23,418 bases of DNA, from contig JAIUMB010000012.1 in assembly GCA_022565745.1 (NCBI GenBank), positions 1 through 23,418 on the forward strand. The letters run 5' to 3'. Below, piece after piece: positions 13,983 through 21,153 of the stretch. The first letter of the stretch is position 1. Each line of letters begins with the position of its first letter. The stretch is from Cryomorphaceae bacterium. GTDB taxonomy: Bacteria > Bacteroidota > Bacteroidia > Flavobacteriales > Schleiferiaceae. A program made the position numbers and the translations under genes. Under the pieces are notes generated by a model. The model made no database searches, was not told the DNA's origin, and was given only the letters and a program-made list of their open reading frames with translations.

Positions 13983-14840
13983 ATGCTGCTAAGAATTCTT
14001 CGCACTTTACTATTAAGTGTTTTTATCATCTATGGATTTCTTTATATCCGAGATTTAGAGATAGTTTTTTTTCGATCTTCCCCCCTTGACTTAAGATGGT
14101 CAATTTGGGTAATTCGCATCATGTTATCTTTGGCCTTCATTTGGCTTTTACTGGATTGGCTTGGATTTATTAATGGTAAGCGATTCAGGATATTATCTTG
14201 GTTATTGGCTATAATTACTGTAATCCTTTTGTTCTCGCTGAATATAAGCGATCAGCAAATCATTAGAGGAAAACTGGTCAATTCTTGGTTTATTGCAATG
14301 CCTTTACTCGCTTTTGTGGCCGCATTGCTGCTTCCCAACAGACCATCACATTGGAGCATGCCTCGTTGGCTTGGCGTATTTTTATCTGCCGTGGCTTTGT
14401 GTTTACCTTTCATCTTGAGTCCACCAGACCTATGGCCTGGTATTGATTCTAAGGACAGCGACATGAACAAGCGTAGTTTTTACCAATGGTTAGAAGCCAA
14501 TTTTACGGAAGAAGAAATCAGCCAGCCGAACCAACTCATTGCCTTTTATAGTCCATCATGTAAGTTTTGCCGTTACACTGCCTATAAAGTTGATGGACTT
14601 ATTAGACAGATAAATTTACCTGTAACAGTGGTATTTGCCGGTGAATTTGATGATGCATCTCCTTATTTTACGCAAAGAGGTTTAACGGCATTACCCGCTA
14701 AGCCTTCAAAACCCTCAGAACTATTTGACATAACCAACCGTAGAGTACCAATGGTTGTGCAACTTTCATACGGTGAAATAACTGGCATTTATCGTTATGC
14801 CGAATTTGATGATAAGCGAATAAAGCATTCCATGCAATAA
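13983..14840 (+). CDS. Five-helix membrane protein with periplasmic thioredoxin-like domain
   Basis: A 285-residue protein. Five hydrophobic helices are visible at about 5-22, 41-62, 70-88, 101-118 and 128-147. Positive charges concentrate in the N-terminus, the NGKRFR loop and the NRPSHW-MPR loop, which places the N-terminus in the cytoplasm and the C-terminal domain in the periplasm. Residues 160-285 look like a thioredoxin fold: strand LIAFYSPS, active-site CKFC (C193, C196), helix RYTAYKVDGLIRQI, strand VTVVFAG, and RRVPMVVQL with a likely cis-proline P256. The architecture recalls MauE/DoxX-like membrane proteins joined to a thioredoxin domain, but I cannot assign a named family. A role in periplasmic disulfide reduction or oxidation is likely, perhaps acting on the adjacent four-cysteine lipoprotein. 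Confidence 0.72.
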   Translation: MLLRILRTLLLSVFIIYGFLYIRDLEIVFFRSSPLDLRWSIWVIRIMLSLAFIWLLLDWLGFINGKRFRILSWLLAIITVILLFSLNISDQQIIRGKLVNSWFIAMPLLAFVAALLLPNRPSHWSMPRWLGVFLSAVALCLPFILSPPDLWPGIDSKDSDMNKRSFYQWLEANFTEEEISQPNQLIAFYSPSCKFCRYTAYKVDGLIRQINLPVTVVFAGEFDDASPYFTQRGLTALPAKPSKPSELFDITNRRVPMVVQLSYGEITGIYRYAEFDDKRIKHSMQ

Positions 14841-14868
14841 AACAAGCATTTATCGCGTAGTACATTAG

Positions 14869-14876
14869 TATTTTTG
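14869..14876 (+). promoter_or_regulatory. Bacteroidota -7 promoter element for the Wzz-like gene
   Basis: TATTTTTG is exact to TAnnTTTG and lies 23 bases before ATG 14900, in the 59-base gap after the thioredoxin-like gene. It would separate the polysaccharide pair from the upstream redox pair. No TTG occurs at the -33 spacing. Confidence 0.55.
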
Positions 14877-14899
14877 CACCTTGGCAATAACACCTAACC

Positions 14900-15922
14900 A
14901 TGAATCAAGAACGATCATCTCATACCTTTGACTCCAGCAACATCATACTCTTTGCCTGGAAATGGCGTAAGCCCTTGTTGACTGTCGCAATAGTAGCTGC
15001 ATTGGTTGCAGTTATTTTTTCTTCTCCATATTTTATCAAACCTCGGTTTAAATCGACGGTAATCGTATTTCCAACCACCACTTACTCGGTATCAAAAGCC
15101 CTTTTGCCACAAACCAGTGCCACTAAGGCTCAAGATGTACTTGAGTTTGGAGAGGAGCAACAAGCCGATCAGCTTTTACAAATCTTAAAGTCAGACGAAA
15201 TTCGTCAGAGAATCATTGATAAGTATGATTTAATGAATCACTACAACATCAAAGAGTCTCACCCTTATCGCATTACCCAACTACACAAAAAATACGATAA
15301 TAACATCAGCTTCCGACGAACGGAATACATGTCTATAGAAATCAAAGTTCTCGACACCTCTCCAGATACAGCCGCCTTAATTGCCAACGATATTGCCGTA
15401 TTATTGGATGAAGTAAAGCATCGCATACAACAAGAACGGGCGCAAAAATCGCTTCATATTGTTGAAAATGAATACAATCAAATGCGAGAGGAATTAAAAG
15501 AGATGGAGAGATTCCTTACTGATTTGAGGTATAAAGGAGTACACGATTACGAACGCCAAGCCGGTGCACTTACCGAGCAACTCGGTCGTTCTATTATCCA
15601 GACTGGTTCAAAAAGTGATAAGACACGAGACATTCAAAACAAGCTCGATACTTTGGCCAAATACGGTGGGCTTTATGTTTCTCTTAGAGATGAGGCCAGT
15701 TTACTACAAGAAGAGTTTGTAAAAGTTAAAAACAAGTTGGCTCAAGCCCGTGTAGACGTAAGTGAACAGCTACCAACTGTTTTTACAGTAAATGAAGCCT
15801 TTCCTGCCGAAAGAAAGACCTATCCTAAGCGCAGTTTAATCGTTGCTGTAAGCTTTTTTTCAGCCTTATTATTTACCCTTATCACCATCATCGTTGTAGA
15901 AACCATTCGAAAACGAATGTAG
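14900..15922 (+). CDS. Wzz-like polysaccharide chain-length determinant
   Basis: A 340-residue inner-membrane protein with the classic two-helix Wzz layout. The first membrane helix is at about 25-43 and the last at about 312-333, just after the proline-rich segment NEAFPAERKTYPKRS that is typical of this family. The periplasmic region between includes a strongly charged coiled coil at about 170-205 (VENEYNQMREELKEMERFL). There is no C-terminal tyrosine kinase domain. Such proteins form rings that set the length of O-antigen, capsule or exopolysaccharide chains made by a Wzy polymerase. It is followed after 6 bases by an O-antigen-ligase-like gene, which supports that role. No glycosyltransferases or flippase are in the window. 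Confidence 0.85.
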   Translation: MNQERSSHTFDSSNIILFAWKWRKPLLTVAIVAALVAVIFSSPYFIKPRFKSTVIVFPTTTYSVSKALLPQTSATKAQDVLEFGEEQQADQLLQILKSDEIRQRIIDKYDLMNHYNIKESHPYRITQLHKKYDNNISFRRTEYMSIEIKVLDTSPDTAALIANDIAVLLDEVKHRIQQERAQKSLHIVENEYNQMREELKEMERFLTDLRYKGVHDYERQAGALTEQLGRSIIQTGSKSDKTRDIQNKLDTLAKYGGLYVSLRDEASLLQEEFVKVKNKLAQARVDVSEQLPTVFTVNEAFPAERKTYPKRSLIVAVSFFSALLFTLITIIVVETIRKRM

Positions 15923-15928
15923 ACTTCT

Positions 15929-17425
15929 ATGCCGAACGACGCTTCACATAACACCCCGAATTTTAATCGATTGACTGACAGGCTATCCAACAGCAAAGAC
16001 AATCAATATTGGTTAGTCGTAGGTATTGGGTTTGTTTTCGTCGCTGCATTGGCTGCATTCATCAGTCAGGAGTGGTACTGGGGCTTATTGATACCCTTTG
16101 GAATGGCACTTATCGCCAGTATAGTTTTGGCGATGGATTATGTCTTATGGTTTATAGTATTGGCAACACCGCTTTCTATAAACTACGAATTTAAAGACTT
16201 AGGCTCAACGCTTAACCTTCCAACAGAGCCCTTTATGGTGGCATTGACTGCGCTATTTTTTATCCGATTGGCTTATTATGGACGCTTTTTCCCTAAACTG
16301 GTAAAGCACCCGCTTTCGCTCATTCTCATTGCTCACTTAGCATGGATGCTCTGTACCGCTATAACCAGTGAATTACTTATTGTGTCACTTAAGTACTTTA
16401 TATCTCGACTCTGGTTCATTGTGGTTTTTTTCTATTTAATGAGTTTATTATTTAAAAATCAAAAAAACCATCGACCATACTTTTTAGTGTTCCTGATTCC
16501 AATGGCGGCGGTGGTCATTTATACCATTATTCATCATGGTCAATATGGATTTACCAAGCGTAGCGGAACTTGGGTTATGCAACCATTCTTTAAAGAACAC
16601 ACCGCTTATGGAGCCGTTTTGGCCATGTATTTCACCGTTGCGTGGGGCATGTTTTTTCGTTATAACTACAGACCTTTGGTAAAAATTGGACTGTTGTGCT
16701 TATCCATTATTATCAGTGTAGGCTTGTATTTTTCTTACACACGAGCAGCATGGTTGAGCGTTATGGTGATGTTAGGTTTTTCTGCATTTTTATACTTCGG
16801 CTGGGGGTTCAAAAGGTTTATTCAGCTGATTACTTTGGTTTTGGTGGTCATTGGTTTGGGATGGAATCAAATCGACAACCGTCTTGATGCCACAAAAGCA
16901 GAGTCATCAGACGATGTCACGGAACACTTATCCTCGGTAGCTAACGTCTCTACCGATGCCTCTAATACCGAACGACTCAATCGTTGGAAATCGGCTTGGC
17001 GAATGTTTAAAGAGAGACCCGTTACAGGATTTGGTCCGGGAACCTATATGTTTTTGTATGCCCCCTATCAAAACCCTCACGAAAAAACCATTATTTCGAC
17101 CAACAGAGGAGATGTTGGAAATGCGCACAGTGAATACATAGGCCCACTTGCAGATTCTGGACTTCCTGCCGCATTAATAATCATTGCATTGGTTATTAGC
17201 ACCTTCTATTACGGTTTTAAATTGAGCTTAAAACTTCCAACAGCCGAACTACGAACAACAGCAAGCATTGCTTTTTTGGCCTTAGTAACGTATTGGTTTC
17301 ACGGTTTGGTCAACAACTTTTTAGACATTGACAAAACAGGATTACCTGTGTTTGGATTTACTGCATTACTGGCTACATTAGATGTGTGTTTTATGAACAA
17401 AAAGGAACATCAAAATACACCGTAA
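15929..17425 (+). CDS. O-antigen ligase/polymerase-like membrane protein (WaaL/Wzy type)
   Basis: A 498-residue multi-pass inner-membrane protein with roughly 11-12 hydrophobic segments and one large periplasmic loop at about 320-410. The loop contains the Wzy_C/O-antigen-ligase signature: WKSAWRMFKERPVTGFGPG, then GNAHSEYIGPLADSGLPAA with the conserved His (H400) thought to be needed for glycosyl transfer from the lipid carrier. The sequence cannot tell a ligase from a polymerase; pairing with a Wzz-like gene 6 bases upstream favours polymerisation. The last 16 bases overlap the end of the minus-strand amidohydrolase gene, so no terminator can lie between them. Confidence 0.85.
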   Translation: MPNDASHNTPNFNRLTDRLSNSKDNQYWLVVGIGFVFVAALAAFISQEWYWGLLIPFGMALIASIVLAMDYVLWFIVLATPLSINYEFKDLGSTLNLPTEPFMVALTALFFIRLAYYGRFFPKLVKHPLSLILIAHLAWMLCTAITSELLIVSLKYFISRLWFIVVFFYLMSLLFKNQKNHRPYFLVFLIPMAAVVIYTIIHHGQYGFTKRSGTWVMQPFFKEHTAYGAVLAMYFTVAWGMFFRYNYRPLVKIGLLCLSIIISVGLYFSYTRAAWLSVMVMLGFSAFLYFGWGFKRFIQLITLVLVVIGLGWNQIDNRLDATKAESSDDVTEHLSSVANVSTDASNTERLNRWKSAWRMFKERPVTGFGPGTYMFLYAPYQNPHEKTIISTNRGDVGNAHSEYIGPLADSGLPAALIIIALVISTFYYGFKLSLKLPTAELRTTASIAFLALVTYWFHGLVNNFLDIDKTGLPVFGFTALLATLDVCFMNKKEHQNTP

Positions 17426-19041
17426 ACATTACGACCTTTTATATAGGTTTGCTGCACTTCTACACGGCGAAGATCTTCCTCACTTGCATCCATCAAATCA
17501 ATATCTAATACGACAAAATCGGCTTGCTTACCCGGCTCAAGGGAACCAAATCGATCATCGGCAAACTGAGCATAGGCCGCCCAAATCGTCATTCCCTGCA
17601 AGGTATGCATTCGCGACAATGCATTGTTCATTTGAAAACCTTCATCCGGAACCCCTTCATCATTCTTCCGAACTACAGAGGAAAAAAATGTTCCTAAAGG
17701 ATTCACAGGCTCTATTGGAAAATCAGTACCTAAGGCCACCAATCCTGCAGCTTTGCGTAAATCCTCATAACGGTATGCATCTTTCAATCTTTGCACCCCT
17801 AAACGATTGACCGCCCACAACATGTCGGACGTGGCATGCGTTGGTTGAACAGAGGGAATGATTCCCGTACCTACAAATGACTTTATGTCATCGTCGTTGA
17901 CAACCTGTGCGTGCTCAATACGCCAACGATGTGTCGTGTCTTCAGGCCATAATCCCTTGTATATATCAAGCATTACTCTATTGGCACTGTCTCCAATGGC
18001 ATGCGTACACAACTGCATACCTGCATTTTTAACACGTAACGACGCCTCGTATAGTGCCGCTGGCGACTTTAATAGAAACCCATGACTCTCTGGAAGGTCG
18101 CTATATGGTTTAATCAAGCAAGCGCCCCTACTTCCCAAAGCGCCATCGGCATAAAATTTAAAGCCGTTCAACTCCATCCCTTTGGTTATCCAACCGCCAC
18201 TGGCCAATGCTTTTTCAAATGTAACTGAATCACTGCCTGCAAGCACCTGCATGTTCATTTGCAGTACATCATTGACGTATAGACTGTCCATAAATTGAAT
18301 TTCCTCCCATGATAACCCCATTTCTGACAAGCCCGTCAAACCCAATGAAAAGCACTTGCGCTGCGCCAATTTAACCCCATCGCCTAGGTCTGCTAAAGAC
18401 TTTCCAGGCCACTTCACCAACTCCATGGCATTGTCTATGAGAACACCCGTGCATACACCGTTAACTGTTACAACCTCTCCCCCTTCTATTTTGGTGTTTG
18501 CAGTGATGCCGTTGCGCTCCAAGACAATATCGTTTACCAACATGGCGTGCCCATCAATTCTTCGCAGCAAAACTGGTGTTTCTGGAAACAATTTGCTCAA
18601 CAACGTATTGTCGGGCATCTCATTGTCTTCCCAAAGGTTTTGATCCCAGCCCATTCCTCTAATCACGGAATAATTTCTGTCTAACTGAAAATCACTAACC
18701 TTAACTACCATATCATAAGCAGAAAAACTCCTTCTCAAATCAACCTCTTGATATGATCTTGCCAAAGCCAAAAAATGCGCATGGGCGTCAACAAACCCCG
18801 GATAAACGTAATTGCCTTTTAAATCTCTTTCGTGTTGTGACGTATATTTTTTTCTCAAGCGCTGCTCTGGCCCAAGCTCAAGAACCAATCCATCGCGAAT
18901 AACCATGGCATCCGCCACACCAAAAGAGGCGTCAACCGTATAAAACATAGCATTGTAAAACAACACATCTGCTTGCTCTTTGGGCATACATGATTGAAAA
19001 AGCAGAGCGATGATTGTTATGGATAAAAAGGAAGGCTTCAT
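17410..19041 (-). CDS. Lipoprotein amidohydrolase, YtcJ-like (amidohydrolase family 3)
   Basis: A 543-residue metal-dependent hydrolase of the YtcJ-like group. A lipoprotein signal peptide ends in LFQSC (Cys 18 lipidated), so the enzyme should be membrane-anchored outside the cytoplasm, which is unusual for amidohydrolases though seen in Bacteroidota. Motifs in order: GFVDAHAHF (metal His 87 and His 89), GFKFYADGALGSRGA, LCTHAIGD, WRIEHAQVV, and LGTDFPIEP near the C-terminal part of the barrel. These cover the expected HxH, His, His and Asp ligands. The final residues (KQADFVVLDIDLM) are the family's usual second half of the beta-sandwich. The substrate is unknown; relatives act on amides or N-acyl compounds. 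It is a single gene with its own promoter. Confidence 0.9.
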   Translation of the reverse strand: MKPSFLSITIIALLFQSCMPKEQADVLFYNAMFYTVDASFGVADAMVIRDGLVLELGPEQRLRKKYTSQHERDLKGNYVYPGFVDAHAHFLALARSYQEVDLRRSFSAYDMVVKVSDFQLDRNYSVIRGMGWDQNLWEDNEMPDNTLLSKLFPETPVLLRRIDGHAMLVNDIVLERNGITANTKIEGGEVVTVNGVCTGVLIDNAMELVKWPGKSLADLGDGVKLAQRKCFSLGLTGLSEMGLSWEEIQFMDSLYVNDVLQMNMQVLAGSDSVTFEKALASGGWITKGMELNGFKFYADGALGSRGACLIKPYSDLPESHGFLLKSPAALYEASLRVKNAGMQLCTHAIGDSANRVMLDIYKGLWPEDTTHRWRIEHAQVVNDDDIKSFVGTGIIPSVQPTHATSDMLWAVNRLGVQRLKDAYRYEDLRKAAGLVALGTDFPIEPVNPLGTFFSSVVRKNDEGVPDEGFQMNNALSRMHTLQGMTIWAAYAQFADDRFGSLEPGKQADFVVLDIDLMDASEEDLRRVEVQQTYIKGRNVYGVF

Positions 19042-19058
19042 TTCACATTATTTTTTTA

Positions 19059-19086
19059 CAAAAGTAATGGACTTAAATGTAATCAA
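19059..19086 (-). promoter_or_regulatory. Bacteroidota-type promoter for the amidohydrolase
   Basis: The minus strand has TTG (19086-19084), 17 bases, then TACTTTTG (19066-19059), a full match to TTG-N17-23-TAnnTTTG. The box is 17 bases before the ATG at 19041. Confidence 0.75.
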
Positions 19087-19209
19087 CGTGTATATTTGAT
19101 TCATTGAAAAACTCGAAGAAAATATATTATATCGTCAATATTCATTACCTGACGACTTCGGAAAGATTTTCATTTGAACACAACGATAAATAATAAAAAA
19201 AAATTCATT

Positions 19210-19911
19210 ATGCCAGAAGATAAAATTCTAAAAGCACTAAAGCCCAAAAACTGGAACGAAATAAAGACCAACGACTCATGGGCCATCTTTAAAATCATGT
19301 CGGAGTTTGTTAACGGATACGAAATCATGAGCCGCATAGGGCCGTGTGTATCGATTTTCGGATCTGCGCGCACAAAACCCGATCACCAATACTATAAATT
19401 AGGTGTTGAAATTGCTGAAGCCCTTACCCAAAAGGGTTATGGCATCATTACTGGCGGTGGTCCAGGCATCATGGAAGCCGGAAATCGTGGTGCGCAAAAT
19501 ACAGGTGGTGTATCCGTGGGATTAAACATTGAATTACCCTTTGAGCAAAACTCCAATCCTTACATAGATCAAGACAAAAACCTTCAGTTCGATTACTTCT
19601 TTGTACGCAAAGTTGTTTTTGTGAAGTATTCTCAAGGCTTCATCGTCATGCCTGGAGGGCTTGGAACGCTGGATGAACTCTTTGAAGCACTTACTTTGAT
19701 TCAGACGGATAAAATAGGACGATTCCCCATTGTATTGGTTTGTCGAGAATACTGGGAAGGGTTAATCCAATGGATGAAAGATGTCGTATTAAAAGAGAAA
19801 AACATCGACGCTGAAGACCTCGATTTATTCAAATTTGCGGAAACAGCGGATGAAGTGACCGCCATCATCGACAGCTTTTACAAAAAATACCAGCTCAAGC
19901 CGAATTTCTAA
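19210..19911 (+). CDS. LOG-family protein (TIGR00730-type Rossmann fold)
   Basis: A 233-residue cytoplasmic protein. It has the LOG (Lonely Guy) signatures ITGGGPGIMEAGNRGA (about 80-95) and MPGGLGTLDELFEA (147-160), with the conserved FFVRKVVF between them. Such proteins act as nucleoside-5'-monophosphate phosphoribohydrolases; in plants and some bacteria they release cytokinin bases, and in others they act on AMP-type nucleotides (pyrimidine/purine nucleotide 5'-monophosphate nucleosidases). The length fits the longer LOG subgroup with an N-terminal helical extension. A frame opens at TTG 19174 but adds only a lysine-rich stretch over an A-rich run, so ATG 19210 is preferred. No clean promoter box was found; TTCATTTG at 19169-19176 has one mismatch. 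It converges on the O-methyltransferase gene with 58 bases between stops and no obvious hairpin. Confidence 0.9.
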   Translation: MPEDKILKALKPKNWNEIKTNDSWAIFKIMSEFVNGYEIMSRIGPCVSIFGSARTKPDHQYYKLGVEIAEALTQKGYGIITGGGPGIMEAGNRGAQNTGGVSVGLNIELPFEQNSNPYIDQDKNLQFDYFFVRKVVFVKYSQGFIVMPGGLGTLDELFEALTLIQTDKIGRFPIVLVCREYWEGLIQWMKDVVLKEKNIDAEDLDLFKFAETADEVTAIIDSFYKKYQLKPNF

Positions 19912-19969
19912 CAAGAAGGCTACGAGTATTAATGTGTTTTTTTTGGAGATGCGTGTTGAAGGATACCAC

Positions 19970-20614
19970 CTATCTCTTCCGCGCCACCATTAACCCATCG
20001 CGTATGGGGAAGAGCACATTGTCGACGCGTTCATCGGCGTGAACGTATTGGTTAAAGGCGTGTAGGGCGCCAGTGTCGACGTCTTTCTTGCGCTCGTCCT
20101 CGTCGGTTACTTTACCGGACCAGAGCACGTTGTCGGCAATAATGAGACCGCCGGAGGGCATTTCTGGTAACACCAAATCGTAATACGTTTGGTAGTTTTC
20201 CTTATCGGCATCGATGAACACCAAGTCCCACGGACGATTGATACGAGGGATCACTGCTTGGGCGTCACCTATATGCAGGTGCAACTTACCGGCGTGCTCC
20301 GAGCGATCGAAAAAACCGCGAATGCGCGAAGCCAGTTCCTCATTGTTGTCGACCGTGTGTAGCTCACCGTTTTCTACTAAGCCCTCGGCCAGACAAAGTG
20401 CGGCATAACCAGTGTATGTGCCTACTTCCAATATGTATTTGGGGCGTTGCATCATGCTGAGCATACGCAGAACTTGTCCTTGTAAATGCCCACTCAACAT
20501 ACGCGGCTTGAGCACCTCTGCATGTGTGCTACGGTTAATTTCTGCCAGTAAATCAGACTCAGCCCTGGTGTGTTCTTCAGTATAACGATCAATATGCGAA
20601 GGTAAAAATTCCAT
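19970..20614 (-). CDS. O-methyltransferase, class I SAM-dependent (caffeoyl-CoA OMT type)
   Basis: A 214-residue soluble enzyme of the Methyltransf_3 family. The S-adenosylmethionine site is the glycine-rich LEVGTYTGYAALCLA (62-76), with acidic D89 in LHTVDNN. LVFIDADKENY (131-141) and IIADNVLWSGKV (158-169) carry the acidic residues that bind the divalent metal used in catechol-type O-methylation. Length and motif spacing are normal for the bacterial family, for which small catechol-like or unknown substrates are reported. The gene is convergent with the LOG gene and divergent from dCMP deaminase. A full promoter lies upstream with a leader of about 20 bases. Confidence 0.92.
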   Translation of the reverse strand: MEFLPSHIDRYTEEHTRAESDLLAEINRSTHAEVLKPRMLSGHLQGQVLRMLSMMQRPKYILEVGTYTGYAALCLAEGLVENGELHTVDNNEELASRIRGFFDRSEHAGKLHLHIGDAQAVIPRINRPWDLVFIDADKENYQTYYDLVLPEMPSGGLIIADNVLWSGKVTDEDERKKDVDTGALHAFNQYVHADERVDNVLFPIRDGLMVARKR

Positions 20615-20634
20615 TTCTTTCTTTTTTAATGCTA

Positions 20635-20664
20635 CAAAGATAAAGGGTGTATATATAAAGCCAA
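20635..20664 (-). promoter_or_regulatory. Bacteroidota-type promoter for the O-methyltransferase
   Basis: The minus strand has TTG (20664-20662), 19 bases, then TATCTTTG (20642-20635), exact to TTG-N17-23-TAnnTTTG. It lies in the 106-base gap shared with the divergent dCMP deaminase gene, for which I see no exact box. Confidence 0.75.
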
Positions 20665-20720
20665 TCCTTCAGGGTATTGTTCTTTACCTTAATTTTACCC
20701 CACCTAACGATTGGAGTAAA

Positions 20721-21146
20721 ATGACCAAACAACAACGCTACGATTACGCCTATTTGCGCATGGCACTAGAATGGGCAAAACTCTCACACTGCAAGCGCAA
20801 GCAAGTGGGCGCCATAATTGTCAAAGACCGTATGATTATCAGTGATGGGTATAATGGAACCCCTACTGGATTTGAAAACAAGTGCGAAGATGAAGATGGC
20901 ATTACCAAGTGGTACGTCCTCCACGCCGAAGCCAATGCCATACTAAAAGTAGCCAGCTCTACACACAGTTGCTCAGGCGCTACACTTTACCTTACCCACT
21001 CCCCATGTAAAGATTGTGCTAAGCTTATACATCAATCGGGAATAAAACGTTTGGTATACATACAACAATACAAGGACAATTCGGGTTTATTGTTTTTAGA
21101 AAAAGCTGGTGTAGATATTGCACACGTAAACAGCGAAGATCTATAA
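20721..21146 (+). CDS. dCMP deaminase (ComEB-type)
   Basis: A 141-residue zinc-dependent deaminase that converts dCMP to dUMP, supplying thymidylate synthesis. The zinc and catalytic residues are H68 and E70 in VLHAEANAIL, and C96 and C99 in HSPCKDC. The family's SDGYNGTPTGFENKCED segment (41-57) and the N-terminal YLRMALEWAKLSHCKRKQVGA region mark it as deoxycytidylate rather than cytidine or tRNA adenosine deaminase. Its ATG is preceded by GGAG at 20713-20716, one of the few Shine-Dalgarno-like sites in the window. The S41 protease gene follows after 7 bases, so the two share a transcript. Confidence 0.93.
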   Translation: MTKQQRYDYAYLRMALEWAKLSHCKRKQVGAIIVKDRMIISDGYNGTPTGFENKCEDEDGITKWYVLHAEANAILKVASSTHSCSGATLYLTHSPCKDCAKLIHQSGIKRLVYIQQYKDNSGLLFLEKAGVDIAHVNSEDL

Positions 21147-21153
21147 CAAAAAT

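Noticed and set aside
19912..19969. Terminator between the LOG and O-methyltransferase genes
   Set aside because: A T run is present near 19936-19943, but I could not build a convincing stem before it on either strand.
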